From Candidatus Thorarchaeota archaeon (lineage in GTDB: Archaea; Asgardarchaeota; Thorarchaeia; Thorarchaeales; Thorarchaeaceae): a stretch of DNA of 64,000 nt. The notes beneath the pieces are model-generated. The model had not been told where the DNA came from. It saw nothing but the letters and a program-made list of their open reading frames with translations, and did no database searches. The stretch lies in NCBI GenBank assembly GCA_016933575.1, contig JAFGAR010000175.1, forward strand, positions 27,520 to 91,519, given 5' to 3'. Of this stretch, positions 52,977 through 62,314 are shown one piece after another; position 1 is the stretch's first letter; each line of letters starts with the position of its first letter. Made by a program: the position numbers and the translations under genes.

Positions 52977-53720
52977 TTGACCCAAGAAAGGCCGAGTGAT
53001 CTTGACAAAGTATTCAAAGCTCTCGGAAATGAAACCAGAAGAAAAATCCTACAACTTTTAGCTCAAGGAGCACGTTACCCATATGATTTGGCAAACACCC
53101 TTGATCTAACACCCCGAGGCGCATTCAAGCATCTTGAAGTACTTAGAGAAGCAGGATTGGTTGAGCGAGAGCATGGAGAGAGTAATCTAGGTCCAGATAG
53201 GGTGTATTATAGATTAAATGTGAGATTTGGTCTATCAACTACAATACTACCTGATACTTTCGTTGTTCGACTCACAAGACGTGACGGGATGGCTGGCAGA
53301 ATTAGAATACCTCACGGTTTCATCATTCCCGAAGCAAGATCTGATGTTCTAGCAGTACGAAAACTCCTCAGCGAATTGGGAAGAGTAAACAAACGGTTAA
53401 TGGAAATTGATGACGAAAGAATGAGATTTGCATCTCTAAGAGGACAAATAATCAAACGTATTGAGACTATCATGAGTCAATGCAATTGGGATGATGAGAG
53501 CTGTAGGCAAGTTCGTTCTCTCCTAGATCGTTCACTTGTAGATTCTATAGAACAAACAACTCCATCAGCTGATGATGCTGTTACAGAGACTTGGACTGAT
53601 ATAATGAAACAGACACTCGACCTCTTTGAGAGGCTCTTCTCTTCTCGCAGTATTCAATTGAGAGAAAAAGACGAATTAGACGAAGAGGATGATGAAGAGA
53701 TTGAGTTGGATATTGAGTGA
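52977..53720 (+). CDS. ArsR-like winged-helix transcriptional regulator
   Basis: 247 residues. The first 85 residues form an ArsR-type winged helix (LDKVFKALGNETRRKILQLL, recognition helix in LTPRGAFKHLEVLREAGLV, wing REHGESNLGPDRVYYRLN). The rest is a long helical region with an acidic tail (EKDELDEEDDEEIELDIE). No metal-binding Cys pair is seen, so it is not an arsenic sensor. It starts at TTG 52977. It ends 2 nt from the convergent stop of the P-loop-less protein. Confidence 0.83.
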   Translation: MTQERPSDLDKVFKALGNETRRKILQLLAQGARYPYDLANTLDLTPRGAFKHLEVLREAGLVEREHGESNLGPDRVYYRLNVRFGLSTTILPDTFVVRLTRRDGMAGRIRIPHGFIIPEARSDVLAVRKLLSELGRVNKRLMEIDDERMRFASLRGQIIKRIETIMSQCNWDDESCRQVRSLLDRSLVDSIEQTTPSADDAVTETWTDIMKQTLDLFERLFSSRSIQLREKDELDEEDDEEIELDIE

Positions 53721-53722
53721 TA

Positions 53723-54403
53723 TCACCAATTCCATGTTATTTCCCAGCTGGATCTATTTGGCTTAGACATGTTTGGCACATATTCAATCGGATTGTAGGG
53801 AAGTTCGACACCTTTAGCTTTCTTAACAGTCAAGTAGTGCTTTCCTCGAGTTGTAGTTAATGTGATAATACCTTGGGCAAGCGAGAATAACTGATTCACT
53901 GTTACTGAATCGGCAGTCTCTGCGTGAACTAGATAGAACTCATTAGAACCAATCTTGATACTCTCTTCAACGCATTCCTTGAAAAATTGTACAACATCAC
54001 GAGCTGAGAAATCAATTAAAAGTGGAGTGAGTCCCTCAAACGTGATAAGTTTGGGAGCCAAGTCTTTTCTAAGGCTTCTGAGTTGGATATTTATTTCGTG
54101 AAGATGAGGAGAACAAGTATGGACACCCAAGGGCTTTTGACCGTATCCCACTTCAAGAATCGTGAAATCGTTATTCTGCTTTTCAGCAAGTTCAATCATT
54201 AGTGAGCGGTTTCGAGCCTCTGTAACTACCTCTAGTGTTTTGAGTTTCAACTCGATGGCTCTTCGTATCAATGTGAGCATGAAGAGATCATAATGACTGT
54301 CTTGTGATGCCATAACGAGGAAAACATAGCCTGGAGGTGGTTTAGTCAGCAAACTGTCTACGATGCTATACTGTGAACCTGATTTAGTAGGTTCTTCGGC
54401 CAT
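53723..54403 (-). CDS. RecA/KaiC-like protein without Walker A
   Basis: 226 residues. The order of strands (GYVFLVMASQDSHYDLFML, FTILEVGYGQKPLGV, PKLITFEGLTPLLIDFS, NEFYLVHAET) resembles the KaiC/RecA core, but no GxxGxGK[ST] loop exists, so it should not hydrolyse ATP. It is the last of three overlapping or near-contiguous genes, behind a receiver and a KaiC-like ATPase. An adaptor or effector role within that complex is inferred. ATG 54403. Confidence 0.6.
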   Translation of the reverse strand: MAEEPTKSGSQYSIVDSLLTKPPPGYVFLVMASQDSHYDLFMLTLIRRAIELKLKTLEVVTEARNRSLMIELAEKQNNDFTILEVGYGQKPLGVHTCSPHLHEINIQLRSLRKDLAPKLITFEGLTPLLIDFSARDVVQFFKECVEESIKIGSNEFYLVHAETADSVTVNQLFSLAQGIITLTTTRGKHYLTVKKAKGVELPYNPIEYVPNMSKPNRSSWEITWNW

Positions 54404-54421
54404 GTTACAATCACTCTTCTT

Positions 54422-54802
54422 CTATATTCCCAGATGTTTTCTAATTGTTGCAACTAAAGCCTTACCTGAAAATGGTTTAACGATGTACTCATCAGCGCCG
54501 ACTTCCTCTCCTCGTTCCATATCGCTACTAAGTCCTTTAGCAGTAAACATCAAAATTGGTGTGTTTCTGAATTGGTCAGTCGCTTTGAGCGTTTTACATA
54601 CTGTAAAACCATCAATTGTTGGTAGCATCACATCAAGGAGAATAAGGTCAGGATCTTCCGACCGTGCAATTTCAATTGCCTCTTCTCCATCTCCTGCAAT
54701 GATTACCACGAAATCATGCTTCTCAAGAAAGGTCTTTGCTAATTCAGTTGTGAGTTCCTCGTCATCAACGACCAAAATTTTCTTTGTTTTAGAGCTGTTC
54801 AC
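54422..54802 (-). CDS. Response regulator receiver (single domain)
   Basis: 126 residues, CheY-like. All key residues are present: Asp-Asp in ILVVDDEELTTE, phospho-acceptor in LILLDVMLPTIDGF, Thr in ILMFTAKGLS and Lys in YIVKPFSGKA. There is no output domain. It sits between a KaiC-like ATPase and a P-loop-less RecA-like protein on one strand, so it probably transmits phosphorylation to these proteins. Start GTG 54802, 9 nt after the ATPase stop. Confidence 0.87.
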   Translation of the reverse strand: MNSSKTKKILVVDDEELTTELAKTFLEKHDFVVIIAGDGEEAIEIARSEDPDLILLDVMLPTIDGFTVCKTLKATDQFRNTPILMFTAKGLSSDMERGEEVGADEYIVKPFSGKALVATIRKHLGI

Positions 54803-54811
54803 TAGCTCACC

Positions 54812-56194
54812 TCATACGATTGGTATTAATTCATAGTCAAGGAATCCTTTAGAGAGCACAGGACTCACTGCCAAGTAGTTCGTTCTTGGAATGATTCCAC
54901 ATACACTTAGCACTCCGCTTAATTCCTTGACTCGTAAATGTACGCCATGAGCAACAGAGCCACTCTTGAGGCTTTGTTGTTGGCTTAATATTGAAACTGT
55001 AGCTCTCTGACTTAGGGGAAGAGCTGCTGTTATTTCTGCAAGCATTCCTTTTACATCAGTAACTCCGTATTTATTCTCCAATAGGTCCAATGAGAAAAGT
55101 TCTGTCACTGGAGACCCAAATTCACGTTCTAATAATGTTGATTCATATCTGATTTCCTGGAGAGTCTTCCAAGGATCATCATCAATACTTCGTACGTTGC
55201 TTCTGGTCCCAAGAGCATGTCTACCAAAGAAGACAACCTGTTTTTCAACAACTTCTGGTTCAACAAAATGGCAGAGGCCATGTATGAAACGATTTGGAGA
55301 CCAACCTTCAGGAAGTAGGATTAGTGCAGATCTTCCGAGTTGTAAATGATTAGAAAGAAAAGGAATGTAGATGGTCTCAAGATAAGGTGCTGCAAGATTC
55401 TCTACCTCTATAAGACTGAGTAGCCCCTTATCGAATCCGCCACCTAGAATGACATCAAGACTCCTATTTCCTGTGGATATTTTATTCTTGGAAGGATCTT
55501 CTATCGGTTCTCGTTCTACTGTGATTGGAGGAAACTGATGGGTATGCCAAGGAATATAGCTAAATCTCCCACCAGTCAAAGTAAACAAGAACGTATCTTG
55601 ACTGACAGGTCTTGCCCTCATCTTCTCAATGCTCATCTGTCTGAACATGCGATGGTTATCGTGGAGTTTCTCGAATCGCAATATTGCATCAGCAGAATAG
55701 AAAAGAGATCGTAATTCTAAGTTCTCTGTTCCACCTTCTGTGACAAAAATCAGTTTCTTTCCTTCGTTACGGGCTGCATAGATCATTGACTGCTGAATCT
55801 CTTGTCTTTTAGAATCTTGAATTGGCATAATAAAATCAGTCCAAGAGTCAATGATGACAATATTACTATCAGGAGATATATCTGAAGATCCCAGTAGAGT
55901 ACCCAACTGGTCAGACATAGGCATTTCATGGAGGAGTTTGTCACCAATTGTTCTCCAATAGTGAGCAACAATGTTACGCTCTTTCCAATTCGGGTATCTT
56001 GAGAGTTCTTGTTTGGCTACACTTGTTGCTTCAGCATTTGAAAGAATGAGAAGGGAGTCCGCATACTCTCTAAAAATCTCATGCACAAACAAAGTCTTTC
56101 CAGTTCCTGGTTTTCCAGTCACCATCATGACATATCCCTGTGCTGAGTCTAATGCATCTCTAATACTGGGTGGAATTGCACCCTGTGCGCTCAT
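54812..56194 (-). CDS. KaiC/GvpD-like ATPase with one active and one degenerate domain
   Basis: 460 residues. Domain 1 (about 1-215) has Walker A GKPGTGKT and Walker B VIIDSWTDF. Domain 2 opens with the KaiC-like signature STGNRSLDVILGGGFDKG, but the expected P-loop is replaced by VENLAAPYLET, so only the first domain should bind ATP. The pattern is close to archaeal GvpD/KaiC regulators rather than RecA recombinases. It is the first gene of an operon with a receiver and a RecA-like protein. ATG 56194. Confidence 0.75.
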   Translation of the reverse strand: MSAQGAIPPSIRDALDSAQGYVMMVTGKPGTGKTLFVHEIFREYADSLLILSNAEATSVAKQELSRYPNWKERNIVAHYWRTIGDKLLHEMPMSDQLGTLLGSSDISPDSNIVIIDSWTDFIMPIQDSKRQEIQQSMIYAARNEGKKLIFVTEGGTENLELRSLFYSADAILRFEKLHDNHRMFRQMSIEKMRARPVSQDTFLFTLTGGRFSYIPWHTHQFPPITVEREPIEDPSKNKISTGNRSLDVILGGGFDKGLLSLIEVENLAAPYLETIYIPFLSNHLQLGRSALILLPEGWSPNRFIHGLCHFVEPEVVEKQVVFFGRHALGTRSNVRSIDDDPWKTLQEIRYESTLLEREFGSPVTELFSLDLLENKYGVTDVKGMLAEITAALPLSQRATVSILSQQQSLKSGSVAHGVHLRVKELSGVLSVCGIIPRTNYLAVSPVLSKGFLDYELIPIV

Positions 56195-56360
56195 GTGAAA
56201 GGCCCCTTACTTGCGCAATGAAGTCAATATTATAACTCCAGCTATGGCAGTTTGACTTAATGGTCATATAAGGATATGTGGCTCATTTATTCCTAGTTTT
56301 TTTGGATAATTCATTAATATCTACTAGAGAGTAAGTCCACTAAAATATCGAAACATGGCA

Positions 56361-56729
56361 CTAATTATGCTCTGGAGATCGCGGGAGTGTCCGTGGTCTT
56401 CGAGGAATCTCAACTTGCGACCCTGATTTTCCAGGGATTGTTCCCATACAGAAATGTCGGAATGTCTTTGCTGTGGTGTATACAATGCCTAATGATTGAG
56501 ATGGCAATCCCTTCGGGAAGATGAAAACTGAGTCATCAAAAGCAAGAATGTCTTCATACTTCTTATCAAATCCATAACTGTAGCATATACACTCTGTATA
56601 GGAAAGATGGAATTTAAGATACGACATAGGAATGCCAGCTAATTTCCGAGGGATATGAAGGGTTTCAAGTTCAGCCTCATAATAAACAGAATCAGCTTGA
56701 GCTGTGAACGGACCTTGAGAAAAGTCCAT
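56361..56729 (-). CDS. Unknown protein
   Basis: 122 residues with beta-rich central part (LETLHIPRKLAGIPMSYL, DDSVFIFPKGLPSQSLGIVY) and a Pro/Arg-rich tail. No motif is recognised. It lies between the TPR gene and the KaiC-like operon on the same strand. ATG 56729; composition is like its neighbours, so it is probably a real gene. Confidence 0.5.
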   Translation of the reverse strand: MDFSQGPFTAQADSVYYEAELETLHIPRKLAGIPMSYLKFHLSYTECICYSYGFDKKYEDILAFDDSVFIFPKGLPSQSLGIVYTTAKTFRHFCMGTIPGKSGSQVEIPRRPRTLPRSPEHN

Positions 56730-56799
56730 TACAAACTACCAAAAAAAAAGAAAGAGCTTGGCACATTTTATTTGTTCCTAATTGTATTTGCAGAATGAG

Positions 56800-58386
56800 T
56801 TATTTTTCGAGTTTCGCCATGAAATCCCGGAAGAAGGGACAGAGCGAACCCATCCAATAGAGATTACCAAAGCACTCTTTTCGAAGCTCCTTACGCTCTA
56901 CCCGACATTCAAAGTTCTTCTCGCCATCATAAAACACACACAGATCAATCTCAGAGCCGGGGTCTTCTAAAACAATCCTACGAACCTTTCTCATAAGGGA
57001 AGAATCGGAAGCATCTAACCAATCAGAAAAGGGGCTCATAATAGTGCGAGTCTGTTCTATCAATTCGGGATTTGGTTGTTGACCTCTGGCCCATTGTGTG
57101 ACGATAATACTTGTTTCTGCATTAAATGAGTATAATTTGTGAGCAACTTCCGCAGAAACCTTTCTTGCAAGTTCATAATTTTCAAGTGCTACATCGAGAT
57201 TTTGGAGCAAATAATATGCATCACCGATTACAAAATAAATGAGGGCAAGTGTCTGCTTCATACCAGCATTTTTGGCATATTCAATAGCTTCCTCATAGAG
57301 TCTGAGGGCTTCATGAACATCGCCTCTTCTTATAGAAACGTCGCCAAGATTCAAAGTAGCAACCGTAATTCCACGCATATACTCTGCTTCTTGACTGATT
57401 TCAAGAGCACGTCTGTTGTAGGTTTCCATTTGGTCTATTTGATCAAGAGCTCTATCAATCTCACCTACATTGATTAGAGTTCTTGCAAGACCGACTTGGT
57501 TATTGAGCTGCTGTTGAACAATCAACAATTCCTCGAATTGGTCCCGAGCCTCCTGAAGCTGACCCATATTGAGGTGTATTACACCTCGTAGGTTTCGTGC
57601 ATCAGCAACTCCAGCAATATACCCCATTCGTTCATATTTACGTAATGCAGAAGTCACAAGAGTCATTGCACGATCATGTTCATACATATCTTCCAATGCT
57701 CTGGCTCGATAGTATTGAATGTCATTGAGGGCAAGCTGATGATCAAGGAGTTTTGCAGTATCATGAGCTGAATCAAGTCTAATTAGAGCCTCTTCTCGCG
57801 ATTCTGCATATCCTGCAATGAATGCAAGGATAATCCGAGGTCGTAACAATGCAGACTGCACCATTGTCCTAATTCCAGGATCCTGTGTAGTTGCGATTGT
57901 CACTTTATCTATGCTCTCAGATGCAACATCTCGCGCATGGTCCGCATAGCCTAAATCCATCAGGGCAGAGGCAAGTAGACCAGATAGTTCAGCAAATGTG
58001 ATGTAGTCTTTAGCTTGCCAAGACTGATTGGTAATATTCCTGAGATTGTTCAACCACCTAGGATCAAGACTCTGTTTACAATACGCAGCTGCTGCATAGC
58101 CTTTGCAATTCAAACTCCGACTGTCGCGTGCTAGTATTTGATTATAGCCATACATTCCTCTCAAGAAACAAGCTTTGCTTAGCATTGAAAGAAAAGCAGG
58201 ACTTCTATTGTGCCATTCACCTGCTCCAACGAATTCAATTAGAATGTCAGTGAAAAGCATGAAACGGTCTTTAGTACTTCGAGAGTGAGTTGCTAAGCGA
58301 TTCCCAATCTCCTCTACTTCTGATTTTTCTAACCCTGGTCGGTACATCATGAATTCGGGGATTATTGGGTCGTTCTCCAAGTGCAT
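56800..58386 (-). CDS. TPR-repeat protein
   Basis: 528 residues, cytosolic, made of at least eight helix-turn-helix TPR units from about 100 to 450. Clear examples are YIAGVADARNLRGVIHLNMG, GITVATLNLGDVSIRRGD and TLALIYFVIGDAYYLLQN. It would act as a protein-binding scaffold. Its neighbours are receivers and KaiC-like proteins, so it may assemble that signalling complex; this is inference. ATG 58386. The C-terminal 80 residues have four cysteines but no regular zinc motif. Confidence 0.8.
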   Translation of the reverse strand: MHLENDPIIPEFMMYRPGLEKSEVEEIGNRLATHSRSTKDRFMLFTDILIEFVGAGEWHNRSPAFLSMLSKACFLRGMYGYNQILARDSRSLNCKGYAAAAYCKQSLDPRWLNNLRNITNQSWQAKDYITFAELSGLLASALMDLGYADHARDVASESIDKVTIATTQDPGIRTMVQSALLRPRIILAFIAGYAESREEALIRLDSAHDTAKLLDHQLALNDIQYYRARALEDMYEHDRAMTLVTSALRKYERMGYIAGVADARNLRGVIHLNMGQLQEARDQFEELLIVQQQLNNQVGLARTLINVGEIDRALDQIDQMETYNRRALEISQEAEYMRGITVATLNLGDVSIRRGDVHEALRLYEEAIEYAKNAGMKQTLALIYFVIGDAYYLLQNLDVALENYELARKVSAEVAHKLYSFNAETSIIVTQWARGQQPNPELIEQTRTIMSPFSDWLDASDSSLMRKVRRIVLEDPGSEIDLCVFYDGEKNFECRVERKELRKECFGNLYWMGSLCPFFRDFMAKLEK

Positions 58387-58590
58387 CAGTCCCTATCTCT
58401 CTCAGAACAATTCTAGATGATGAACAGTTATACCTTAGTTCCACTTTTTCCATTTCAAAAGGATTCTAGTGGTTCTATCCGCGAATTTACCTATTAGCAA
58501 AAGATATAGCTTTCTTGCATATCCTAACTAAGATAGAACCAATTGTGAAATGTTAATTTTATCAAAATATGGGATGAAGCTGTGGTTGAC

Positions 58591-59344
58591 ATGGCCAAAA
58601 ACGAGTTAGTAGTGGATTATCAAGTCTAGATGGATACTTGACAGGGGGCTATGTTGAGGGGATGTCAACACTCATAGCAGGCGGTCCTGGAACTGGCAAG
58701 AGTATTTTGACTTGACACTTTCTCTTTGATGGCATAGAAAAAGGAGAGAGGGGGCTCCTTTTTTCCCTGGATCAGACCTCCGACATGCTAATTGAGGACA
58801 TGCAAGATTTTGGATGGGACCCAAAAGAAGCAATTGAAGCAGGGAATCTATCAATCCTGAGTGGAAGCCTTAGAATTTACCGACTGAGACCAGTTATGAA
58901 TATGTCATAGGTTTTGGTCATGCTCTACTTAGAGAACAGCCCTTCACCGTCCCCCGATTAGCAGAGTTAGTCCGGAAGCGAGCGAAAGAATTCAATGCAA
59001 AAAGAATAGTGATTGATGGATTAGGACCTCTTTTGGAACTTGCAGGAAATCGCTCAGAGATCCGACAGTGAGTCTATGGTTTTATTCGCGAGATAGCGGA
59101 TGTCAAGACAACAGTGTTTCTTACCCATGAGTTGAGATCGACGGATCCAGGTCAGAGCGATCAGATGCCATTCTTCATCTGTGATGGAGTAGTTAAACTA
59201 GATACATTGTATTCAGCTGGAGCCTATGTCAGAACGATGCGAATTGTAAAGATGCGTTGAGCCAATTATACAATGAAACGAGCCATGTTCAAGATTGGCC
59301 CTGAGGGTATAGCAGTCTTCCCAGATACAAAGGTACCAGAGTGA
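58591..59344 (+). pseudogene. Decayed KaiC-like ATPase gene
   Basis: The three frames together spell a KaiC-family protein: RVSSGLSSLDGYLTGG, Walker A AGGPGTGKSILT, FSLDQTSDMLIEDMQDFGWD, then TETSYEYVIGFGHALLREQP, AKRIVIDGLGPLLELAGN, TVFLTHELRSTDPGQSDQ and MKRAMFKIGPEGIAVF. The reading is broken by a frameshift at an A-run just after ATG 58591, a second frameshift near 58880-58884, and in-frame TGA codons at 58713, 59069 and 59258. The gene is on the opposite strand to the neighbouring receivers. It was once a full ATPase of about 250 residues. Confidence 0.82.
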
Positions 59345-59349
59345 CACAT

Positions 59350-59670
59350 TCATAAAACGGGCTGGACTTTCTTTACTATGTCGGTCATATCGTACATACT
59401 AAAGGGCTTTTGAAGAAAGGCTCTAGCGCCAGCAGCCAATACGGTCTCATTCTGACCATCAATTAAATCTGAAATGACCACAATTGCGACAAGGGGGTCA
59501 ATATCCAATAGACTCTCAATCAGTCGTACTATCTCGAGTTGTTCCATATCAAAATCTATCAACACAACAGCAGGACTCTCCCCTTGACACATGATGAGAA
59601 GTGAATCAGAGTCTTCTGCCTCACCTATTACATCAAAACCAGAGTCTTCCAGAGCCATTTTTAAGAGCAC
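59350..59670 (-). CDS. Response regulator receiver, N-terminus uncertain
   Basis: About 106 residues from ATG 59670: phospho-acceptor Asp in VVLIDFDMEQ, Ser in VVISDLIDG and Lys in AFLQKPFSMY. The first beta strand of the receiver fold lies upstream in the same open frame (SGVIVAGEVPLLRVLLK), where the usual Asp-Asp pair is Gly-Glu. That upstream part has no ATG or TTG; only CTG or an internal GTG is available. The domain is therefore either started at a rare codon or decaying. It abuts the KaiC pseudogene. Confidence 0.6.
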   Translation of the reverse strand: MLLKMALEDSGFDVIGEAEDSDSLLIMCQGESPAVVLIDFDMEQLEIVRLIESLLDIDPLVAIVVISDLIDGQNETVLAAGARAFLQKPFSMYDMTDIVKKVQPVL

Positions 59671-59777
59671 CCTAAGTAGAGGGACTTCACCAGCAACTAT
59701 GACTCCTGAATGGTTCCGTTTATTCAGACTACAACGACCCCCAAGAAGTCGTTTTTTGGACTACTACTGCTAAACTC

Positions 59778-60140
59778 TTACCCAGATACAGCACTCTCGA
59801 CGAGATCAAGCATGTGTCTGATCGTCACAGGTTTCAATCCAAAACTCACAGCGCCATTGCTCATAGCCTGTTCTCGAACATTTGCATCAGCACTGATGAA
59901 GACAATCTTAGCGTTTGCTTCTATTTCTAGAATCTCTTTCATTGTCTGCATGCCATCTTTGTTCGGCATTCTGTGATCTAGGATTATTACATCTGGTCTT
60001 GGATTGAGAGAAATATACTTTTCAACAGCTTCAGCACCATCAAAAGCGTCTGCTACAACCTCATGTCCTTTAATACTGAAAACGTCCTTATACAAGCGAT
60101 GTAAAATCGCCTCGTCATCGACAATGAAGATTGTAACCAT
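59778..60140 (-). CDS. Response regulator receiver (single domain)
   Basis: 120 residues, CheY-like with complete active site: IFIVDDEAIL, phospho-acceptor Asp in VIILDHRMPNKDGM, Ser in IVFISADANV and Lys in SFGLKPVTIR. No output domain. It is upstream of the second, less regular receiver on the same strand, with a gap of about 100 bp. ATG 60140. A TATA-like CATTTATATC on the minus strand near 60275 could be its promoter. Confidence 0.87.
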   Translation of the reverse strand: MVTIFIVDDEAILHRLYKDVFSIKGHEVVADAFDGAEAVEKYISLNPRPDVIILDHRMPNKDGMQTMKEILEIEANAKIVFISADANVREQAMSNGAVSFGLKPVTIRHMLDLVESAVSG

Positions 60141-61264
60141 TTGGTGACCTCTTGTCGTTTTTATGGAAGTGCACTGTTGTTACGCAGCCAAAAGATACTC
60201 TCTCTAGGCTTTGTACCTATCGGTAATAACAACGATGTTTGTATCTGTTGTAAGCGTTCTTTCTTTCGAGATATAAATGATATGTGATTGTTCCCAAAGA
60301 ACATTTAGTTTTTGAAATATTGTTGATTGAATCAGGATTAGAGCATTCTATAGGATAATCTTTCATTCTCAATCCCAAATTCAACTAGATAGGTTATCTG
60401 CATAATTTTTTCGCTCTATTCTTGTTTCTCCTGAAACCTTCATACCTTTCGATTTTTCGACGATGTCATCTTACTGAGTGGTGTTTATTTATAACATTTA
60501 TTTGTTAAAATATTATTTACAAAAAATAATTTGTTGCCCCTAATATTATATATTATATACTAATCAAAATAAGTTCATCAATCAAGGGTAACCAACACCA
60601 CCGATCATTCTAGTATCAATTAAAAAGAGATGAGCGCAGTTAGAAGAATCGAAAACAAACACTGAGTCCAGATTGCATATATTCTGTAACCAAATATAGA
60701 ATACATCTATTCATCCTACAACGAAATATAGCCTGAAGTCATACTCATTTAGTGTGTATTGCTACCTTTTTGCGTGGATAACCTGGATTATTTAGTATCA
60801 AAATAGTGCGATAGACCATATGACTCGATTTCTGTGTATGGGAATTAACATATAATCAGAATATTGAGTGGAAAAAAGAGGAGCATGTCAGTCACGAAAA
60901 TTTTGAGAAGACACAATTAGTTTAATTTCAACCATTATCTAATATAATATTCTTGCCTAGTAATGCCTTTCAATGGTACATTATGTACCGATAAAGGGAA
61001 TTTGAATACATTAAAAGTATAAACGATTATTATATTAATTGTTGACGAAAAATCGTCAGATATTGAGTGATAATATTGAGGGATAAAGAAAAATATTAAC
61101 TATAGAAAATTAAGCCATTAAAACAAAATACGCCAGAGAATACATTCAATCTCGTAGAGATGCCACTCTCAGAGGATGCACATCAGCAACTTACACTCAT
61201 TCTTCACACATTCAATCTGCGTAAATGACAGAATCTTCCTGGAAAGAATCATCGTGACAGGCGT
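60141..61264. other. 1.1-kb A+T-rich region without recognised gene
   Basis: No frame in either strand reads like a conserved protein. Small symmetric elements are present: GGTACATTATGTACC near 60974-60988, and a TGACGA/TCGTCA hairpin at 61043-61058. Several ATATTGAG repeats occur between 60855 and 61080. I see no tRNA or other structured RNA that I could name. It may be regulatory or decayed sequence. Confidence 0.5.
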
Positions 61265-62314
61265 TCATTCAACATATTCAAGTTCGATTTCTGCATCTTC
61301 TTCAGTGAGTACAACAAGCTTTGATGGTTTACCATCTTTAGTGAATTCAAACCTCATTGCCCTTGCACTTAGCTCTGCTTTGAACTCAACCTCATTGAAA
61401 GGATCAAGGATCTCTTCAAACTCACCTATTCTAATTACGAGATTACTATCCTTGAAGATGAATTCAACTAGATTATTCCGTTTGTATTTCCCTTCAAGCC
61501 TCTTCAAACTCTCCGGAGTGACTTTCTTCTTGGGGTTCTTGAAAAATTCAGTCAGTTTCTTCTCTTCCGGATAACGTCCGACAGGAGCCAACAAAACAAC
61601 AAACTCTTCATCTGTATTCAAGTCAAGGAGTTCATCTAACTTATGCTGCTCATAATAACCAATAGCTACAGTCCCCAGATTTATTGCTTCACAAGCCATG
61701 TATAGGTTCTGACACGCAATTCCCAGATCAATTGCAATGAATTTATGAGAAAGAATAGTATAACGCCATTCAGTTCTGTATGGGACAGCTGTCCAACAGA
61801 AGACCGCAGGAGCAGCTCCGACGAATTTTTGGTCAAATGCGAGTTTGCCCATTTTCTCCTCCACTTCATCAATCTCCTTGAGGAACAGCAATTGATGACT
61901 AAAGGAGATGTACCGATAGAGACCAGATTTGAGTCCATCTACTCTGTTAATGACAAGATAGGTCTCTAAAGGACTCTTAGCGCCAGCAGAGGGAACGGTA
62001 CGTCTAACGCCACGACCTGATTTCAAGACCTCTTTCACACCCTGAGTACTCCAAAGCAGAAATGATAGCTCTTCTAAAGTAAGAGGATCGGAAGTATACT
62101 TCCTTCTGCTTTTCCTCTGATTGACAAGATCAATAAAGGGTGTCTTACCAATAGTAAATTTCTTTGGAGGAATTAGATCGATGAGAGGACTACCTTCAGG
62201 AAAAGGCTGCTGGAAGAGAGGCGCAGGAACCTTCTTGTGTTCATCTGATTCTGGAACTACTTGCTCGTATTCTTCGGAATCAAAAAAGTGTAGAAACCTT
62301 CTTCCCTCTTTCAT
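61265..62314 (-). CDS. SagB-type nitroreductase/dehydrogenase with C-terminal extension
   Basis: 349 residues. The FMN-binding nitroreductase core (about 55-255) has NQRKSRRKYTSDPLTLEELS, the loop TVPSAGAKSPLETYLVIN, IAIDLGIACQNLYMACEAIN and FVVLLAPVGRYPE. This is the SagB/ThcOx branch, which oxidises azolines in peptide natural products, or has other redox roles when alone. About 90 further residues of beta-rich sequence (...VIRIGEFEEILDPFNEVEF...) form an extension. No cyclodehydratase or precursor peptide gene is next to it. ATG 62314. Confidence 0.75.
   Translation of the reverse strand: MKEGRRFLHFFDSEEYEQVVPESDEHKKVPAPLFQQPFPEGSPLIDLIPPKKFTIGKTPFIDLVNQRKSRRKYTSDPLTLEELSFLLWSTQGVKEVLKSGRGVRRTVPSAGAKSPLETYLVINRVDGLKSGLYRYISFSHQLLFLKEIDEVEEKMGKLAFDQKFVGAAPAVFCWTAVPYRTEWRYTILSHKFIAIDLGIACQNLYMACEAINLGTVAIGYYEQHKLDELLDLNTDEEFVVLLAPVGRYPEEKKLTEFFKNPKKKVTPESLKRLEGKYKRNNLVEFIFKDSNLVIRIGEFEEILDPFNEVEFKAELSARAMRFEFTKDGKPSKLVVLTEEDAEIELEYVE

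Noticed and set aside
58713..59260. Three in-frame TGA codons in the KaiC-like gene as recoded Trp or selenocysteine
   Set aside because: Two frameshifts are needed as well to restore the protein, and no selenocysteine-type structure was seen. Pseudogene is the simpler reading.
60141..61264. Replication origin in the A+T-rich gap
   Set aside because: No cdc6/orc gene is near and no set of repeated origin boxes is visible; A+T richness alone is not enough.
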